Positions 15,984-24,046 of a stretch of DNA of 64,000 nucleotides are shown here, in pieces (position 1 is the first letter of the stretch; each line of letters starts with the position of its first letter). Made by a program: the position numbers and the translations under genes. Under the pieces are notes generated by a model that ran no database searches, was not told the origin of the DNA, and was given only the letters and a program-made list of their open reading frames with translations. This DNA is from Amycolatopsis mongoliensis (GTDB lineage: Bacteria > Actinomycetota > Actinomycetes > Mycobacteriales > Pseudonocardiaceae), in contig NZ_CP127295.1 of assembly GCF_030285665.1 (NCBI RefSeq), forward strand, positions 8,742,001 to 8,806,000. Direction: 5' to 3'.

Positions 15984-16175
15984 CAGCCGCCGCGACCCTT
16001 CGACAGATCCAGATCCGAGGCGCCCGACACACTTCGGCGCGCAGGGCCGGGCCGCTGTCAACGAACCTCGGACGCGCGACACCAGACGCCGTCGTGGTCC
16101 GGGTCGGCGTTGAGCACGCTGTGCCGGAGCTGTGCTGAGGCTGTGGGTCGAGCGGTCACCGAAGGGTATGCTCAT

Positions 16176-16192
16176 ACTCAACAAGTTGACTA
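16176..16192 (+). promoter_or_regulatory. Operator copy 1, ACTCAACAAGTTGACTA
   Basis: This 17-mer lies 13 bases before the SnoaL-like gene's ATG and recurs with one base changed at 16586-16602, directly at the PadR start. Upstream, GTATG/CATAC arms (16166-16177) suggest an adjoining promoter. It is a probable PadR binding site. Confidence 0.6.
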
Positions 16193-16205
16193 GGTGAGGT
16201 GAGGC

Positions 16206-16595
16206 ATGACCAGCTTCCGCAACGCCGTCGAGGCCCGGGACCCCGACGCCATGGCCGCGACACTGGCGGAGAACGTGGTGTTCCGGAGCCCGGTGGCGTT
16301 CAAGCCGTACCCGGGCAAGGCGATCACGGCCGCGATCCTGCGCGGCGTGCTGCGGGTGTTCGAGGACTTCCGGTACGTGCGCGAGCTGAGTGGCGGCGAA
16401 GGTCGCGACCACGCGCTCGTCTTCGAGGCGCGGATCGGGGACACGCGCGTCGAGGGCTGCGACTTCCTGCACTTCGACGACGACGGGCTGATCGACGAGT
16501 TCACGGTGATGGTCCGGCCGCTCTCGGCCGCGCAGGCACTGTCGGAAGCGATGGCGGCCCAGTTCGACCGGATCCAGCGCGAAGCACTCAACTAG
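16206..16595 (+). CDS. SnoaL/NTF2-like protein
   Basis: The 129-residue protein has the NTF2-like layout: an N-terminal helix (FRNAVEARDPDAMAATLAEN), then VVFRSP, FEDFRYV and a C-terminal DGLIDEFTVMVRP strand. ATG 16206 follows GGTGAGG. Members are small polyketide cyclases, isomerases or unknown stress proteins; no catalytic set can be assigned. It is co-transcribed with the PadR gene seven bases downstream, and the pair is probably autoregulated through the two operator copies. Confidence 0.8.
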   Translation: MTSFRNAVEARDPDAMAATLAENVVFRSPVAFKPYPGKAITAAILRGVLRVFEDFRYVRELSGGEGRDHALVFEARIGDTRVEGCDFLHFDDDGLIDEFTVMVRPLSAAQALSEAMAAQFDRIQREALN

Positions 16596-16602
16596 TTGAC
16601 TA
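16586..16602 (+). promoter_or_regulatory. Operator copy 2, ACTCAACTAGTTGACTA
   Basis: This copy contains the perfect 12-bp palindrome TCAACTAGTTGA. It covers the last codons and the TAG stop of the SnoaL-like gene, and its final base is the first base of the PadR ATG. One base differs from copy 1 at 16176-16192. Confidence 0.6.
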
Positions 16603-17159
16603 TGTCACTGCGCAACGCGCTGATGGCGGCGCTGTTGGAGGGCGAGGCGTCGGGCTACGACCTGGCGAAGGGGTTCGACGCGTCGGTGGCGAACTTCTGG
16701 CCGGCGACGCCGCAGCAGCTCTACCGCGAGCTGGACCGGCTGGCCGCGGACGGCCTGGTCCGCGCCCGGCTGGTCCGCCAGGAGAAGCGGCCGGACAAGC
16801 GGCTGTTCTCCCTGACGGAGGCCGGCGCTCTGGCCCTCCGCGACTTCACGGCGCGTCCCCCACGCCCCGGCGTGATCCGCGACGAGCTGCTGATCCAGGT
16901 CCAGGCGGTCGATGCCGGCGACGAGGCGGCGGTGCGCCAGGCGCTGAAGGAGCGCATGACCCGGGCGGAGACGAAGATCGCCCGCTACGAGCGCCTTCGC
17001 GCGCGCCTGCTGGACGGCCGGTTCGAGGACGACTACCTCGCGGAGGCCGAGCGGGTCGGGCCGTACCTGACGCTGATGCGGGGACTGTCGTTCGAGCGGG
17101 AGAACCTCCGCTGGTGCGAGCAGTCCCTGAAGATCCTCGAACGCCGGGCGGCGCGCTAG
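16602..17159 (+). CDS. PadR-family transcriptional regulator
   Basis: The 185-residue protein starts MSLRNALMAALLEGEASGYDLAKGF, the PadR winged helix, and continues PQQLYRELDRLAADGLV and a C-terminal coiled segment (ERMTRAETKIARYERLRARL). The start is uncertain: TTG 16596 is possible, but ATG 16602 fits the family. No Shine-Dalgarno is seen, so translation may be coupled to the preceding stop. Its stop codon overlaps the convergent response-regulator stop within CTAG. Confidence 0.85.
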   Translation: MSLRNALMAALLEGEASGYDLAKGFDASVANFWPATPQQLYRELDRLAADGLVRARLVRQEKRPDKRLFSLTEAGALALRDFTARPPRPGVIRDELLIQVQAVDAGDEAAVRQALKERMTRAETKIARYERLRARLLDGRFEDDYLAEAERVGPYLTLMRGLSFERENLRWCEQSLKILERRAAR

Positions 17160-17800
17160 CTCAGACCGGCGTCGTGCACCAGGATCGCCACCTGGGTGCG
17201 GTTCGCCGCCTCCAGCTTGGCCATGATGTGTCCGATGTGGACCTTCACCGTCGACTCGCTCACCACCAGCGCCTTCGCGATCTCCGCGTTGCTGAGCCCG
17301 CGTCCGATGTGGACAGCCACGTCGTGCTCGCGCGGGGTCAGTTCCGCCAGCCGGGACCGGGCCCGCGAACTCCCTCCCCCGGAAGCGAAGTCCGTCAACA
17401 GCCGCTTCGTGATCTTCGGGGACAGCATCGCCTCGCCGCGGGCCGCCACCCGGACCGCGGTGACGAGCTCGCGCGGCGGCGTGTCCTTCAGCAGGAACCC
17501 CGCCGCGCCGTGACGCAGGGCCGCGTACACGTACTCGTCCACGTCGAACGTCGTCAGGACCACCACCGCCGGCGCCGCCGGGTGCGCGGCCAGGCGACGG
17601 ACCACCTCGATGCCGTCCACCTTCGGCATCTGGACGTCGGTCAGCACCACGTCCGGCCGGTAGCGGTCGGTCAGCTCGACCGCCCGCGCGCCGTTCGTGT
17701 CCTCCGCGACCACCTCGACGTCGTCGGCCGACTCGAGGATCATCCGGATGCCGCTGCGGACCAGCTCCTCGTCCTCCAGCAGCACGACCTTGACCGTCAC
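17156..17800 (-). CDS. NarL/FixJ-type response regulator
   Basis: The 214-residue protein has an N-terminal receiver domain with acidic pair EDEE, phospho-acceptor Asp in PDVVLTDVQMP, Thr in VVLTTFD and Lys in FLLKDTPP. A C-terminal LuxR helix-turn-helix follows (LTPREHDVAVHIGRGLSNAEIAKALVVSE). The GTG start overlaps the kinase stop by four bases, so the kinase at 17797-18915 is its cognate partner. The upstream ABC genes could be targets, which is inferred from position. Confidence 0.9.
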   Translation of the reverse strand: MTVKVVLLEDEELVRSGIRMILESADDVEVVAEDTNGARAVELTDRYRPDVVLTDVQMPKVDGIEVVRRLAAHPAAPAVVVLTTFDVDEYVYAALRHGAAGFLLKDTPPRELVTAVRVAARGEAMLSPKITKRLLTDFASGGGSSRARSRLAELTPREHDVAVHIGRGLSNAEIAKALVVSESTVKVHIGHIMAKLEAANRTQVAILVHDAGLS

Positions 17801-18915
17801 ACGCCCTCCCCGACCGGAAACCCCGCCGACACCCGGAACCGGCCGTCGCCGGTCGGGCCGGTGCGCAGGTCGCCCCCGGCCAGCTCGACGCGTTCACGCA
17901 TACCCACCAAGCCGTACCCGGACCCCGGGACGGCGCTGCCGTGCGGAGTCAGCCGGTTGGTCACCTCGACCGCCAGCCGCTCCCCGGTGACGGCGAGCCG
18001 GACGTCGACGGCCGCGTGCGGCGCGTGCTTGCCCGCGTTGGTCAACGACTCCTGCACCACCCGGTAGACGGCCCGGCCGACCTGGTCGGGCACCACGGGC
18101 AGCGGGTCGGGCAGCGTCAGCTCGACCCGGGCTCCGGTCGCCGTGACCTGCGCCACGAGGTCCTCCAGCGACGCGAGCACGCCCGGGCCGCTCTCGGCCG
18201 GGGCGTCGTCGCGCAGCACGCGCAGGACGGCGCGCAGCTCGTCGAGCGCCGTCGCGCTGGTGGCCCGGATCGTCTCGGCGGCCTGTTCGGTCTTCTCGTC
18301 CGGCGCCCGCAGCGACAGCGCGCCCGCCTGCAGTGCGACCGCCGTCACGCGATGGGCGACGACGTCGTGCATCTCGCGGGCGATCCGCCGCCGTTCGGCG
18401 AAGACGGCCTGGTCGGCCAGCAGCGTCCGGGTCCGCTCGGCCTCCTCGGCGCGGTCCCGCAGCACGGCCAGCAGCGCCGCGCGCTGGTGCATCCACAGCC
18501 CGGCCAGCACCGGGCCGAACACGAAGAACCCCAGCACGATCACGACCTGGGTGAAGCTCTCCGGAGCGCTCAGCACCGGCAAGACCTTGCCCGCGACCCC
18601 GGCGACGACCACCGCGAGCCCGGTCACCCAGCTGACGCCGTGCCGGACCGCGACCGAGTACTGCGCCACCATCAGCGGCAGCAGCGTCACCCCGGCCGGC
18701 ATGCACGCCACCGCGACCAGCAGCACGAGGAACGGCCACCGGCGCCGCGCCAGCAGGGCGAGCCCCGAGACGAGCACCGCGGGCACGTAGAGCGCCGGGT
18801 GCGGGTCACGCGGGTCGCCGCCGGTCAAGGTCACCACGATCACGGCCGCGGCCACCGCGACGTCGAGCGCGAGCAGGACGACCCGGCCGTCCCACCAGCT
18901 CAGCCAGCGCTTCAT
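17797..18915 (-). CDS. Sensor histidine kinase (HisKA_3, NarL-partner class)
   Basis: The 372-residue protein has four to five N-terminal membrane helices (from LLALDVAVAAAVIVV), a short coiled coil, the HisKA_3 phospho-acceptor in RRRIAREMHDVVAHRVT, and an HATPase with SLTNAGKHA (N-box) and GYGLVGMRERVELAGG (G-box). It has no large extracytoplasmic sensor, so it may sense membrane or ABC-transporter state. ATG 18915 is chosen: a TAACCT -10-like box 10-15 bases upstream would give a leaderless transcript. GTG 18951 is the alternative. Confidence 0.85.
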   Translation of the reverse strand: MKRWLSWWDGRVVLLALDVAVAAAVIVVTLTGGDPRDPHPALYVPAVLVSGLALLARRRWPFLVLLVAVACMPAGVTLLPLMVAQYSVAVRHGVSWVTGLAVVVAGVAGKVLPVLSAPESFTQVVIVLGFFVFGPVLAGLWMHQRAALLAVLRDRAEEAERTRTLLADQAVFAERRRIAREMHDVVAHRVTAVALQAGALSLRAPDEKTEQAAETIRATSATALDELRAVLRVLRDDAPAESGPGVLASLEDLVAQVTATGARVELTLPDPLPVVPDQVGRAVYRVVQESLTNAGKHAPHAAVDVRLAVTGERLAVEVTNRLTPHGSAVPGSGYGLVGMRERVELAGGDLRTGPTGDGRFRVSAGFPVGEGV

Positions 18916-18940
18916 CGTGTTCAGGTTAGGGCGCGCCGGA

Positions 18941-19615
18941 TCAGCCGTCACGGCGAGCCAGGGTGAACGTGGTCGCGCCCAGGGCGAGCACGACCAGCGC
19001 GCCGAACACCGCGGTCCCCGGCAGGGCGAACAGGGCCGTGCCGCCGAAGGGCAGCACGGTGATCGGCACCCGGGCCAGCGCGGCCAGCGTCGTCTCCCCG
19101 ACGAACGTCCACACCGCGAACACCCCGACGGCGAGCCCGGTGTGCCGCAGCAGCCCGCCGAGCGCCACCCCGGCGAGTCCGGACAGGGCGGTCAGCGCGA
19201 GCACCCCGCCCACCGCCCTGCCTGCCGCCCCCGCGCCGGCAGGCAGGGCGCCCCCGCCGGTCAGCACCCCGGCGGCGGTCAGCACCACCATCAGCACCCC
19301 GCCCAGCAGGCCGAGCCCGCCGGCGACCAGCGCCCGCGCGGCGACGATCCGGGCCGGCGAGCGCAGCACCAGCCGGGTGGTCGCGAGGGTGCCGTGCTGG
19401 TGGTCGAGCCCGAACGCGGCGGCACCGACGGCGGCGAGCAGCAGCGCCCCCAGCCGGTCGACGAGGCCGAACGCCGAGGTGAACGCGTCGAGGTCGCGGT
19501 CGAGGCCCCAGTACAGGCCCGACGCGAACTGCAGCACCCCGGCACCGGCCAGGAGCAGCCACGTCGACCGCAGCGAGCGGGCCCGCACCCATTCGTAGGC
19601 CAGTGCGTTCTTCAC
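18941..19615 (-). CDS. ABC-2-type transporter permease
   Basis: The 224-residue protein has six predicted membrane helices and the ABC-2 start VKNALAYEWVRARSLRSTW. A GTLATTRLVLRSPARIVAARAL segment after helix 2 is typical of ABC-2 exporters, where gating follows ATPase contact. GTG 19615 overlaps the ATPase stop (GTGA). It is the last gene of a three-gene operon and stops 25 bases before the histidine kinase start. Confidence 0.82.
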   Translation of the reverse strand: MKNALAYEWVRARSLRSTWLLLAGAGVLQFASGLYWGLDRDLDAFTSAFGLVDRLGALLLAAVGAAAFGLDHQHGTLATTRLVLRSPARIVAARALVAGGLGLLGGVLMVVLTAAGVLTGGGALPAGAGAAGRAVGGVLALTALSGLAGVALGGLLRHTGLAVGVFAVWTFVGETTLAALARVPITVLPFGGTALFALPGTAVFGALVVLALGATTFTLARRDG

Positions 19616-20517
19616 GGCAGCTCCCCCCGGTGCCGGACGGCGGCCGCGGTCGCGGCGAGGAAGGCGTCCTCCAGCCCGCTCCGCCGCACGAACAGCTCCC
19701 GGACGCCGACCCCCGCCCGGGCGGCGATCGCCGCCACCCGCTCCGGGGCGGCGGTGTCGACGACCAGCTCGGCAGCGGCTTCCTGGCGCACGCGCAGCCC
19801 GTCGCGGGCCAAGGCGACCATCAGCACGCTGGGGTGGTCGACGCGGACCACGACGTCGGCGCGCGCGTGCCGCCGGACGAACTCCTCGAGGGGCCCGGCC
19901 GAGACGAGCCGCCCGGCGCCGATGACGATCAGGTCGTCGGCGAGCAGCGACATCTCGGCCAGCAGGTGCGAAGACGCGAGGATCGTGCGGCCCTCCCCCG
20001 CCAGCCGTCGCAGGAGGTCGCGGATCCACCGCACGCCCTCCGGGTCGAGCCCGGTGGCCGGCTCGTCGAGGACCAGGTACTCCGGGTCGCCGAGCAGCGC
20101 CGTGGCCAGGCCCAGCCGCTGCTTCATGCCGAGGCTGAACCGGCCGGCAGGCCGCCGGGCCACCGGCTCCAGGCCGACGGTCGCGAGGACCTCCCGCACG
20201 CGTCGCGCCGGCAGACCCCCGCCCGCGGCGACCATCCGCAGGTGCGCGGCGGCCGGCCGCGCGGGGTGCACCGCCGCGGCGTCGGTGAGCACCCCGACCG
20301 TCCGCAGTGGACCGGGGACCGCCGCGTAGGTCCGGCCGCCGAAGGTCGTGCGGCCGCGGCCGCGGGTCAGCCCGAGCATCAGCCGGATCGTCGTCGACTT
20401 GCCGGCGCCGTTGGGCCCCAGGAAGCCGGTCACCACGCCGGGCCGCACGGTGAAGGACAGGTCTTCGACGCCGGAGCCGCCGCGGTAGGTCTTCGCGAGC
20501 CCTTCCGCGACGATCAC
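19612..20517 (-). CDS. ABC-2-type transporter ATP-binding protein
   Basis: The 301-residue protein has Walker A GPNGAGKST, signature SLGMKQRL, Walker B YLVLDEPATGLD and switch His in ILASSHLLAEM. A C-terminal ~80-residue extension is typical of drug- or bacteriocin-export ATPases of the CcmA/DrrA kind. It overlaps the permease downstream and the small PLDc_N protein upstream by four bases each. Export of a lipid, peptide or drug is likely; with the adjacent two-component system this could be a self-resistance or envelope-stress module. Confidence 0.88.
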   Translation of the reverse strand: MIVAEGLAKTYRGGSGVEDLSFTVRPGVVTGFLGPNGAGKSTTIRLMLGLTRGRGRTTFGGRTYAAVPGPLRTVGVLTDAAAVHPARPAAAHLRMVAAGGGLPARRVREVLATVGLEPVARRPAGRFSLGMKQRLGLATALLGDPEYLVLDEPATGLDPEGVRWIRDLLRRLAGEGRTILASSHLLAEMSLLADDLIVIGAGRLVSAGPLEEFVRRHARADVVVRVDHPSVLMVALARDGLRVRQEAAAELVVDTAAPERVAAIAARAGVGVRELFVRRSGLEDAFLAATAAAVRHRGELP

Positions 20518-20762
20518 CGGCGCACCGGCTCGTACGCGTCACGACGGCCGAACACGAACCACAGCAGGCTGCCCAGGAACGGCGCGCAGAAGGCGAAGAT
20601 CACCCAGACGAGCTTCATGCCGCCGGTGAGCCGCGAGCCGAGGATGCTGACCAGGGCGGCCAGGAACAGCACGGCGAAGGCCAGCAGGACGGCACCGGTC
20701 AGGCCGAGCACGAGCCACGACCAGGTTTCCTCGTGGCCTTGGATCAGGGCGGCCGGATGCAT
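20514..20762 (-). CDS. Small membrane protein, PLDc_N (cardiolipin synthase N-terminal-like)
   Basis: The 82-residue protein has two membrane helices: WSWLVLGLTGAVLLAFAVLFLAAL and KLVWVIFAFCAPFLGSLLWFVFG. The KLVWVIFAF-x2-PFLGSLLWFVFGRR run is characteristic of PLDc_N proteins. ATG 20762 has GAGGAGAG upstream. It leads the ABC-2 operon, as PLDc_N proteins often do, and may be an accessory membrane subunit. It has no catalytic HKD motif. Confidence 0.75.
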   Translation of the reverse strand: MHPAALIQGHEETWSWLVLGLTGAVLLAFAVLFLAALVSILGSRLTGGMKLVWVIFAFCAPFLGSLLWFVFGRRDAYEPVRR

Positions 20763-20937
20763 GGGTCTCTCCTCACGTCGGTCTCTCGCATCCAAGATCG
20801 CCGATCGCGCGCCGGAGCACATCCGATCTTCGGCGACTCCGCGCTAGGCGGAAAGTACTAGGCCGCCCGGCCCGCTTGTACGGCTCTTGTACGGCGTCCG
20901 CCGACGATTCGCCGCACGGAATCGTTCTGGAGGACAA

Positions 20938-21888
20938 GTGAGAACCACACTCAAGGCGGCGGTGGCCACGATCGGCCTCGGCGTCGCCCTCACCGGGCTG
21001 GCCGCACCGGCCGCCCAGGCCGCGTCGACCTACCCCGTCACGACCACAGTGGACGGTCGCACCGTCAAGGACCCGGACGTCGCGGTGGGCAAGCAGCGCA
21101 TCGCGAACATGTACCCCTCGGGCACGTCGGTGACGCTGGCCTGCCAGGACACCGGCCCGGCGTACGGCGGCAGCAGCATCTGGGACCTGACCACCGACGG
21201 CCTGTGGGTGCCCGATGCCTACGTCAAGACCGGCTCGACGTCGATGGTCGCGCCGCAGTGCACCACGCCGCACGCGTTTCCGGCCAAGGCCGACCTCAAC
21301 GGCCGCGCGCAGAAGGGCGACGCGGCCGACGCGGCCGGCAGCGTCGCGAACAAGTACCTCACCGGCGCGTCGGTGCCGGTGGTCTGCCAGGCCACCGCGT
21401 CGGACGAGATCTGGGACTTCACCAGCGACGACCTGTGGGTGCCGGACGCGCTGATCAAGACCGGGACAGACGGGTTCGTCAGCGGCGTCCCGCACTGCGA
21501 CACCGACGGCCTGAAGGCGGGCGGCACGGCGTTCCCGGCGGACCCGCGGGCCGACAGCGCGATCGCGTTCGCCAAGGCCCGGCTCGGCCACACCGACTGG
21601 AACAACCAGTGCGAGCTGTTCGTCGAACGCGCCTTCGGCACCAGCGGCCGGTTCGCTTCGGCCACCACGCACTACCAGTGGCAGAAGGCCAACGGCCGCA
21701 TCCACACGGGTTCGGTCGCCCCGGCCGGCGCGGCGGTGTTCTTCACCAGCACCACCAGCAACGGGCACATCATGCTCGCCCTCGGCGGCGGGGTCGCGAT
21801 CAGCACGGGCCCGTCGGTGTACCAGACCAGCACCTACGCGCAGCGCTCCGACTACCTCGGCTGGGCGTACGTCCCGTCCAGCTGGTAG
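20938..21888 (+). CDS. Secreted protein with two repeat modules and a cysteine-peptidase-like domain
   Basis: The 316-residue protein starts at GTG 20938 (GGAGG upstream) with a signal peptide ending AAQAAS. Two similar ~75-residue modules follow (about 25-110 and 110-185); each ends in a W(D)-x-(T/S)-x2-LWVPDA(Y/L)(V/I)KTG motif, so they arose by duplication and may bind cell wall. The C-terminal ~110 residues carry WNNQCELFVERAFG and SNGHIMLALGGG, a Cys...His arrangement like NlpC/P60 or CHAP amidases. It is probably a peptidoglycan hydrolase acting outside the cell. Confidence 0.68.
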   Translation: MRTTLKAAVATIGLGVALTGLAAPAAQAASTYPVTTTVDGRTVKDPDVAVGKQRIANMYPSGTSVTLACQDTGPAYGGSSIWDLTTDGLWVPDAYVKTGSTSMVAPQCTTPHAFPAKADLNGRAQKGDAADAAGSVANKYLTGASVPVVCQATASDEIWDFTSDDLWVPDALIKTGTDGFVSGVPHCDTDGLKAGGTAFPADPRADSAIAFAKARLGHTDWNNQCELFVERAFGTSGRFASATTHYQWQKANGRIHTGSVAPAGAAVFFTSTTSNGHIMLALGGGVAISTGPSVYQTSTYAQRSDYLGWAYVPSSW

Positions 21889-21989
21889 TCACCGGCGTTC
21901 TCGAAGTCGATCTGCCACCCGGCGGGCACCAGGGTGCGCTCGAAGCACACCCGGTGCTCGTCGGGTTCCGATTCGGGTTCGGGCTCCAT
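21852..21989 (-). CDS. Possible 45-residue acidic protein, overlapping the previous gene's 3' end
   Basis: The frame begins MEPEPESEPDEHRVCFERTL, reads smoothly through LVPAGWQIDFENAGDYQLDG and stops at TAG. GC usage is codon-like, but no ribosome binding site is seen and 37 bases are antisense to the upstream gene. The 21990-22141 interval otherwise holds only the next gene's promoter. Weak call; no family recognised. Confidence 0.3.
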   Translation of the reverse strand: MEPEPESEPDEHRVCFERTLVPAGWQIDFENAGDYQLDGTYAQPR

Positions 21990-22141
21990 GGCAGTGATCA
22001 CAGCACGCCGCCCGCGCCCCGCAGGTCTCAATGTGAGACGACCGCCGAAAAGATCTTCCCCTTTTCACCACGAAGCTGTTGCCCATTCACCCCGCCCGGT
22101 TCTAGGTTGTACCGGGCATTGATCGGACTACTGGGGGTCTC

Positions 22142-23338
22142 ATGTCATTGCGCCACCGATTACTGAACGCCGCCGTCGGGGCAAGCGTCCTCGCGAGCCT
22201 GGTCGCCGCACCGTCGTCGGCCCTCGCCGCGGCCGGGCCGACCACGCTGCCCGCCTCGCAGTACACCCTGACCGCGAACTACAACCAGTTCGACACGGTC
22301 AACTCGGCACTCGTCTCGAAGCTCGGCACCGCGGCCGTCCACACGGTCATGGACAACGCGAACCACGACCGCACGGCGTTGCCGTCGTCGTTCTCCCTCG
22401 CCGGGCTCTCGACCGGGTTCCGGTTCGACAGCGGCGACAACTCCGACTGCGCGAACTACCCGCAGGGCATCACGACCAGCCGCGACGCGGTCGGCACCGC
22501 CAACAGCGGCAACTACGACGGGCACCAGCTCGTCCTGGTCAGCTGGTACACGAAGGACGGCTGCGACGGCGCGCAGGCTCGCAGCCGGATCACCCTCGTC
22601 GACTGGGACGCCACGTACCCCAACAAGTACCGCAAGGTCCTGCTCGTCGAGCCGACCGGCACCGCGGCGGCCCCGGACTTCAAGGACATCCCGATCCACG
22701 CCGGCGGCGTCTCCTGGTACGGCGACTACCTGTACGTCGCCGACACCGGCAAGGGCATGCGGGTTTTCGACATGCGGAAGATCCTGAAGACCGACACGGG
22801 TGGCACGGCCGACCAGATCGGGCACCAGACCGGCAGCACGTACTACGCCCACAACTACGCGTACGTCCTGCCGCAGGTCGGCTCGATCACCTCGAAGACG
22901 ACGTCGGGCACGAACCTCGCGTGGTCGTCGATCTCCCTCGACCGGGTGAGCAAGTCGATCGTGATGACCGAGTACACCTGCTCGTCCGGGTGCACCGACT
23001 ACCCGAACCGCGCACCGCGGGCGATCCGGTACCCGTTCGCCTCCTCCGGCACCTTCGCCGCCACGACGACGGCGAGCCAGGCCCTGCAGCTGCCCTGGTA
23101 CAAGCTCAACGGCGTGGCGTCGCACAACGGGCGCTGGTGGTTCAACTCGTCCGGCCAGAAGCAGCTCTACTACTGGACGCCGTCCGCCGGCTCCTCCACG
23201 TTCTCCTGGGTGGGCAGCGGCGAAAGCCTCTCCTACTGGGAGGACGACACCAGCGCCGACCTGCTGTGGTCCCTGCAGGAAGGCGCGGGCAACCGCAACG
23301 TCTTCGCGGTCACCCAAGCCACCTACGGCGGCGGCTGA
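22142..23338 (+). CDS. Secreted beta-propeller-like protein, function unknown
   Basis: The 398-residue protein starts at ATG 22142 with signal peptide LLNAAVGASVLASLVAAP, cleaved after SSALAA. The mature part contains HAGGVSWYGDYLYVADTGKG and FDMRKILK, reminiscent of propeller blades, plus a MTEYTCSSGCTDYPNR Cys motif. It matches a family of actinomycete secreted proteins without known activity. The gene is monocistronic and is followed by a strong terminator at 23379-23403. Confidence 0.72.
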   Translation: MSLRHRLLNAAVGASVLASLVAAPSSALAAAGPTTLPASQYTLTANYNQFDTVNSALVSKLGTAAVHTVMDNANHDRTALPSSFSLAGLSTGFRFDSGDNSDCANYPQGITTSRDAVGTANSGNYDGHQLVLVSWYTKDGCDGAQARSRITLVDWDATYPNKYRKVLLVEPTGTAAAPDFKDIPIHAGGVSWYGDYLYVADTGKGMRVFDMRKILKTDTGGTADQIGHQTGSTYYAHNYAYVLPQVGSITSKTTSGTNLAWSSISLDRVSKSIVMTEYTCSSGCTDYPNRAPRAIRYPFASSGTFAATTTASQALQLPWYKLNGVASHNGRWWFNSSGQKQLYYWTPSAGSSTFSWVGSGESLSYWEDDTSADLLWSLQEGAGNRNVFAVTQATYGGG

Positions 23339-23378
23339 GGTAGCCTGACCGTATCGGACCTTTCGGACAGCAGCGCGA

Positions 23379-23403
23379 CCCGAGGCGGCACCACCGCCTC
23401 GGG
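23379..23403 (+). terminator. Hairpin terminator
   Basis: A perfect 10-bp stem, CCCGAGGCGG with CCGCCTCGGG, encloses a CACCA loop 41 bases after the secreted protein's stop. Between here and 23752 no convincing gene is seen. Open frames exist on both strands but lack ribosome binding sites and family features. Confidence 0.75.
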
Positions 23404-23752
23404 TTGCTGCTTGCTGTCCTGCTGGTCCTTTCCGGGGCGCCGGTCGTCCACTCGGTATCGGCCGGGTTCGAGGGCCCGGCCGTGGCCACCTCGCAGTCGC
23501 ACGTCCTCGTCCCGGGCCGGCATGCGGTGCCGCGTTTGCCGGCTTCGATCCCTTGGGCCGTTTGTCCTTCTTCGGCCGGTCCTTTCGTTGCTCCTCCGTG
23601 GTCACTTCTCGAGCAGTCCGGCTCGTCGTCTTCGGTGGGTGCTCCGCTCCTCGAGCGGCACAGTCGGGCGCCTCCGGGCTTTGTGAGCTGAATTCCTTTC
23701 CCGGCACCGACTCTCGGTGTCGTGCTCACTGCTGCCCGGAGGGCCTTCTTTC

Positions 23753-23923
23753 ATGTCTGCTGTTGTGCTGTCTCTTCTTGTTGCCACCGTTGCCTTTGCT
23801 GTGGGGTTGCTCGTCAAGATGTTCCGTCATGACGAGCCTCTCTTCGGGGGGCTTGGGATCTGTCTACTTGTTGGGCCTGGATCTCTGCTTGCCTTTGTGC
23901 ATGTGGGGATCAGCGAGTTCTAA
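23753..23923 (+). CDS. Small membrane protein (56 residues), function unknown
   Basis: ATG 23753 is preceded by CGGAGGG at 23737-23743. The product (MSAVVLSLLVATVAFAVGLL...) has two hydrophobic segments, residues ~3-22 and ~33-50, separated by KMFRHDEPLFGG. Codon use is unlike the rest of the window (CTT, GTT, TTG and TCT are common), suggesting recent acquisition. A long inverted repeat follows at 23942-24006. Possibly a toxin-like or accessory peptide; no family is recognised. Confidence 0.45.
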   Translation: MSAVVLSLLVATVAFAVGLLVKMFRHDEPLFGGLGICLLVGPGSLLAFVHVGISEF

Positions 23924-23941
23924 AGATGCGGCTTCGCCGGG

Positions 23942-24006
23942 GCGTGGGAAATCGGCGCTTGCTGTTCTTGGTTCCCGCTCGGTGCGGGAGCGCCGATTCC
24001 CCACGC
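23942..24006. repeat. Long inverted repeat between the small ORF and IS66 element
   Basis: Arms at 23942-23959 and 23989-24006 pair over 18 bases with one mismatch. The 29-base interior contains a further 5-bp stem (CCCGC/GCGGG). It could be a terminator or a miniature element remnant. Confidence 0.6.
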
Positions 24007-24046
24007 AACGGTATCCCTGCCGGACTTCGTCGTGATCATCCTTTCG

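Noticed and set aside
23404..23691. Open frame with a signal-peptide-like start (MLLAVLLVLSGAPVVHS)
   Set aside because: It begins inside the terminator hairpin, has no ribosome binding site, and the opposite strand is equally open; not supported as a gene.
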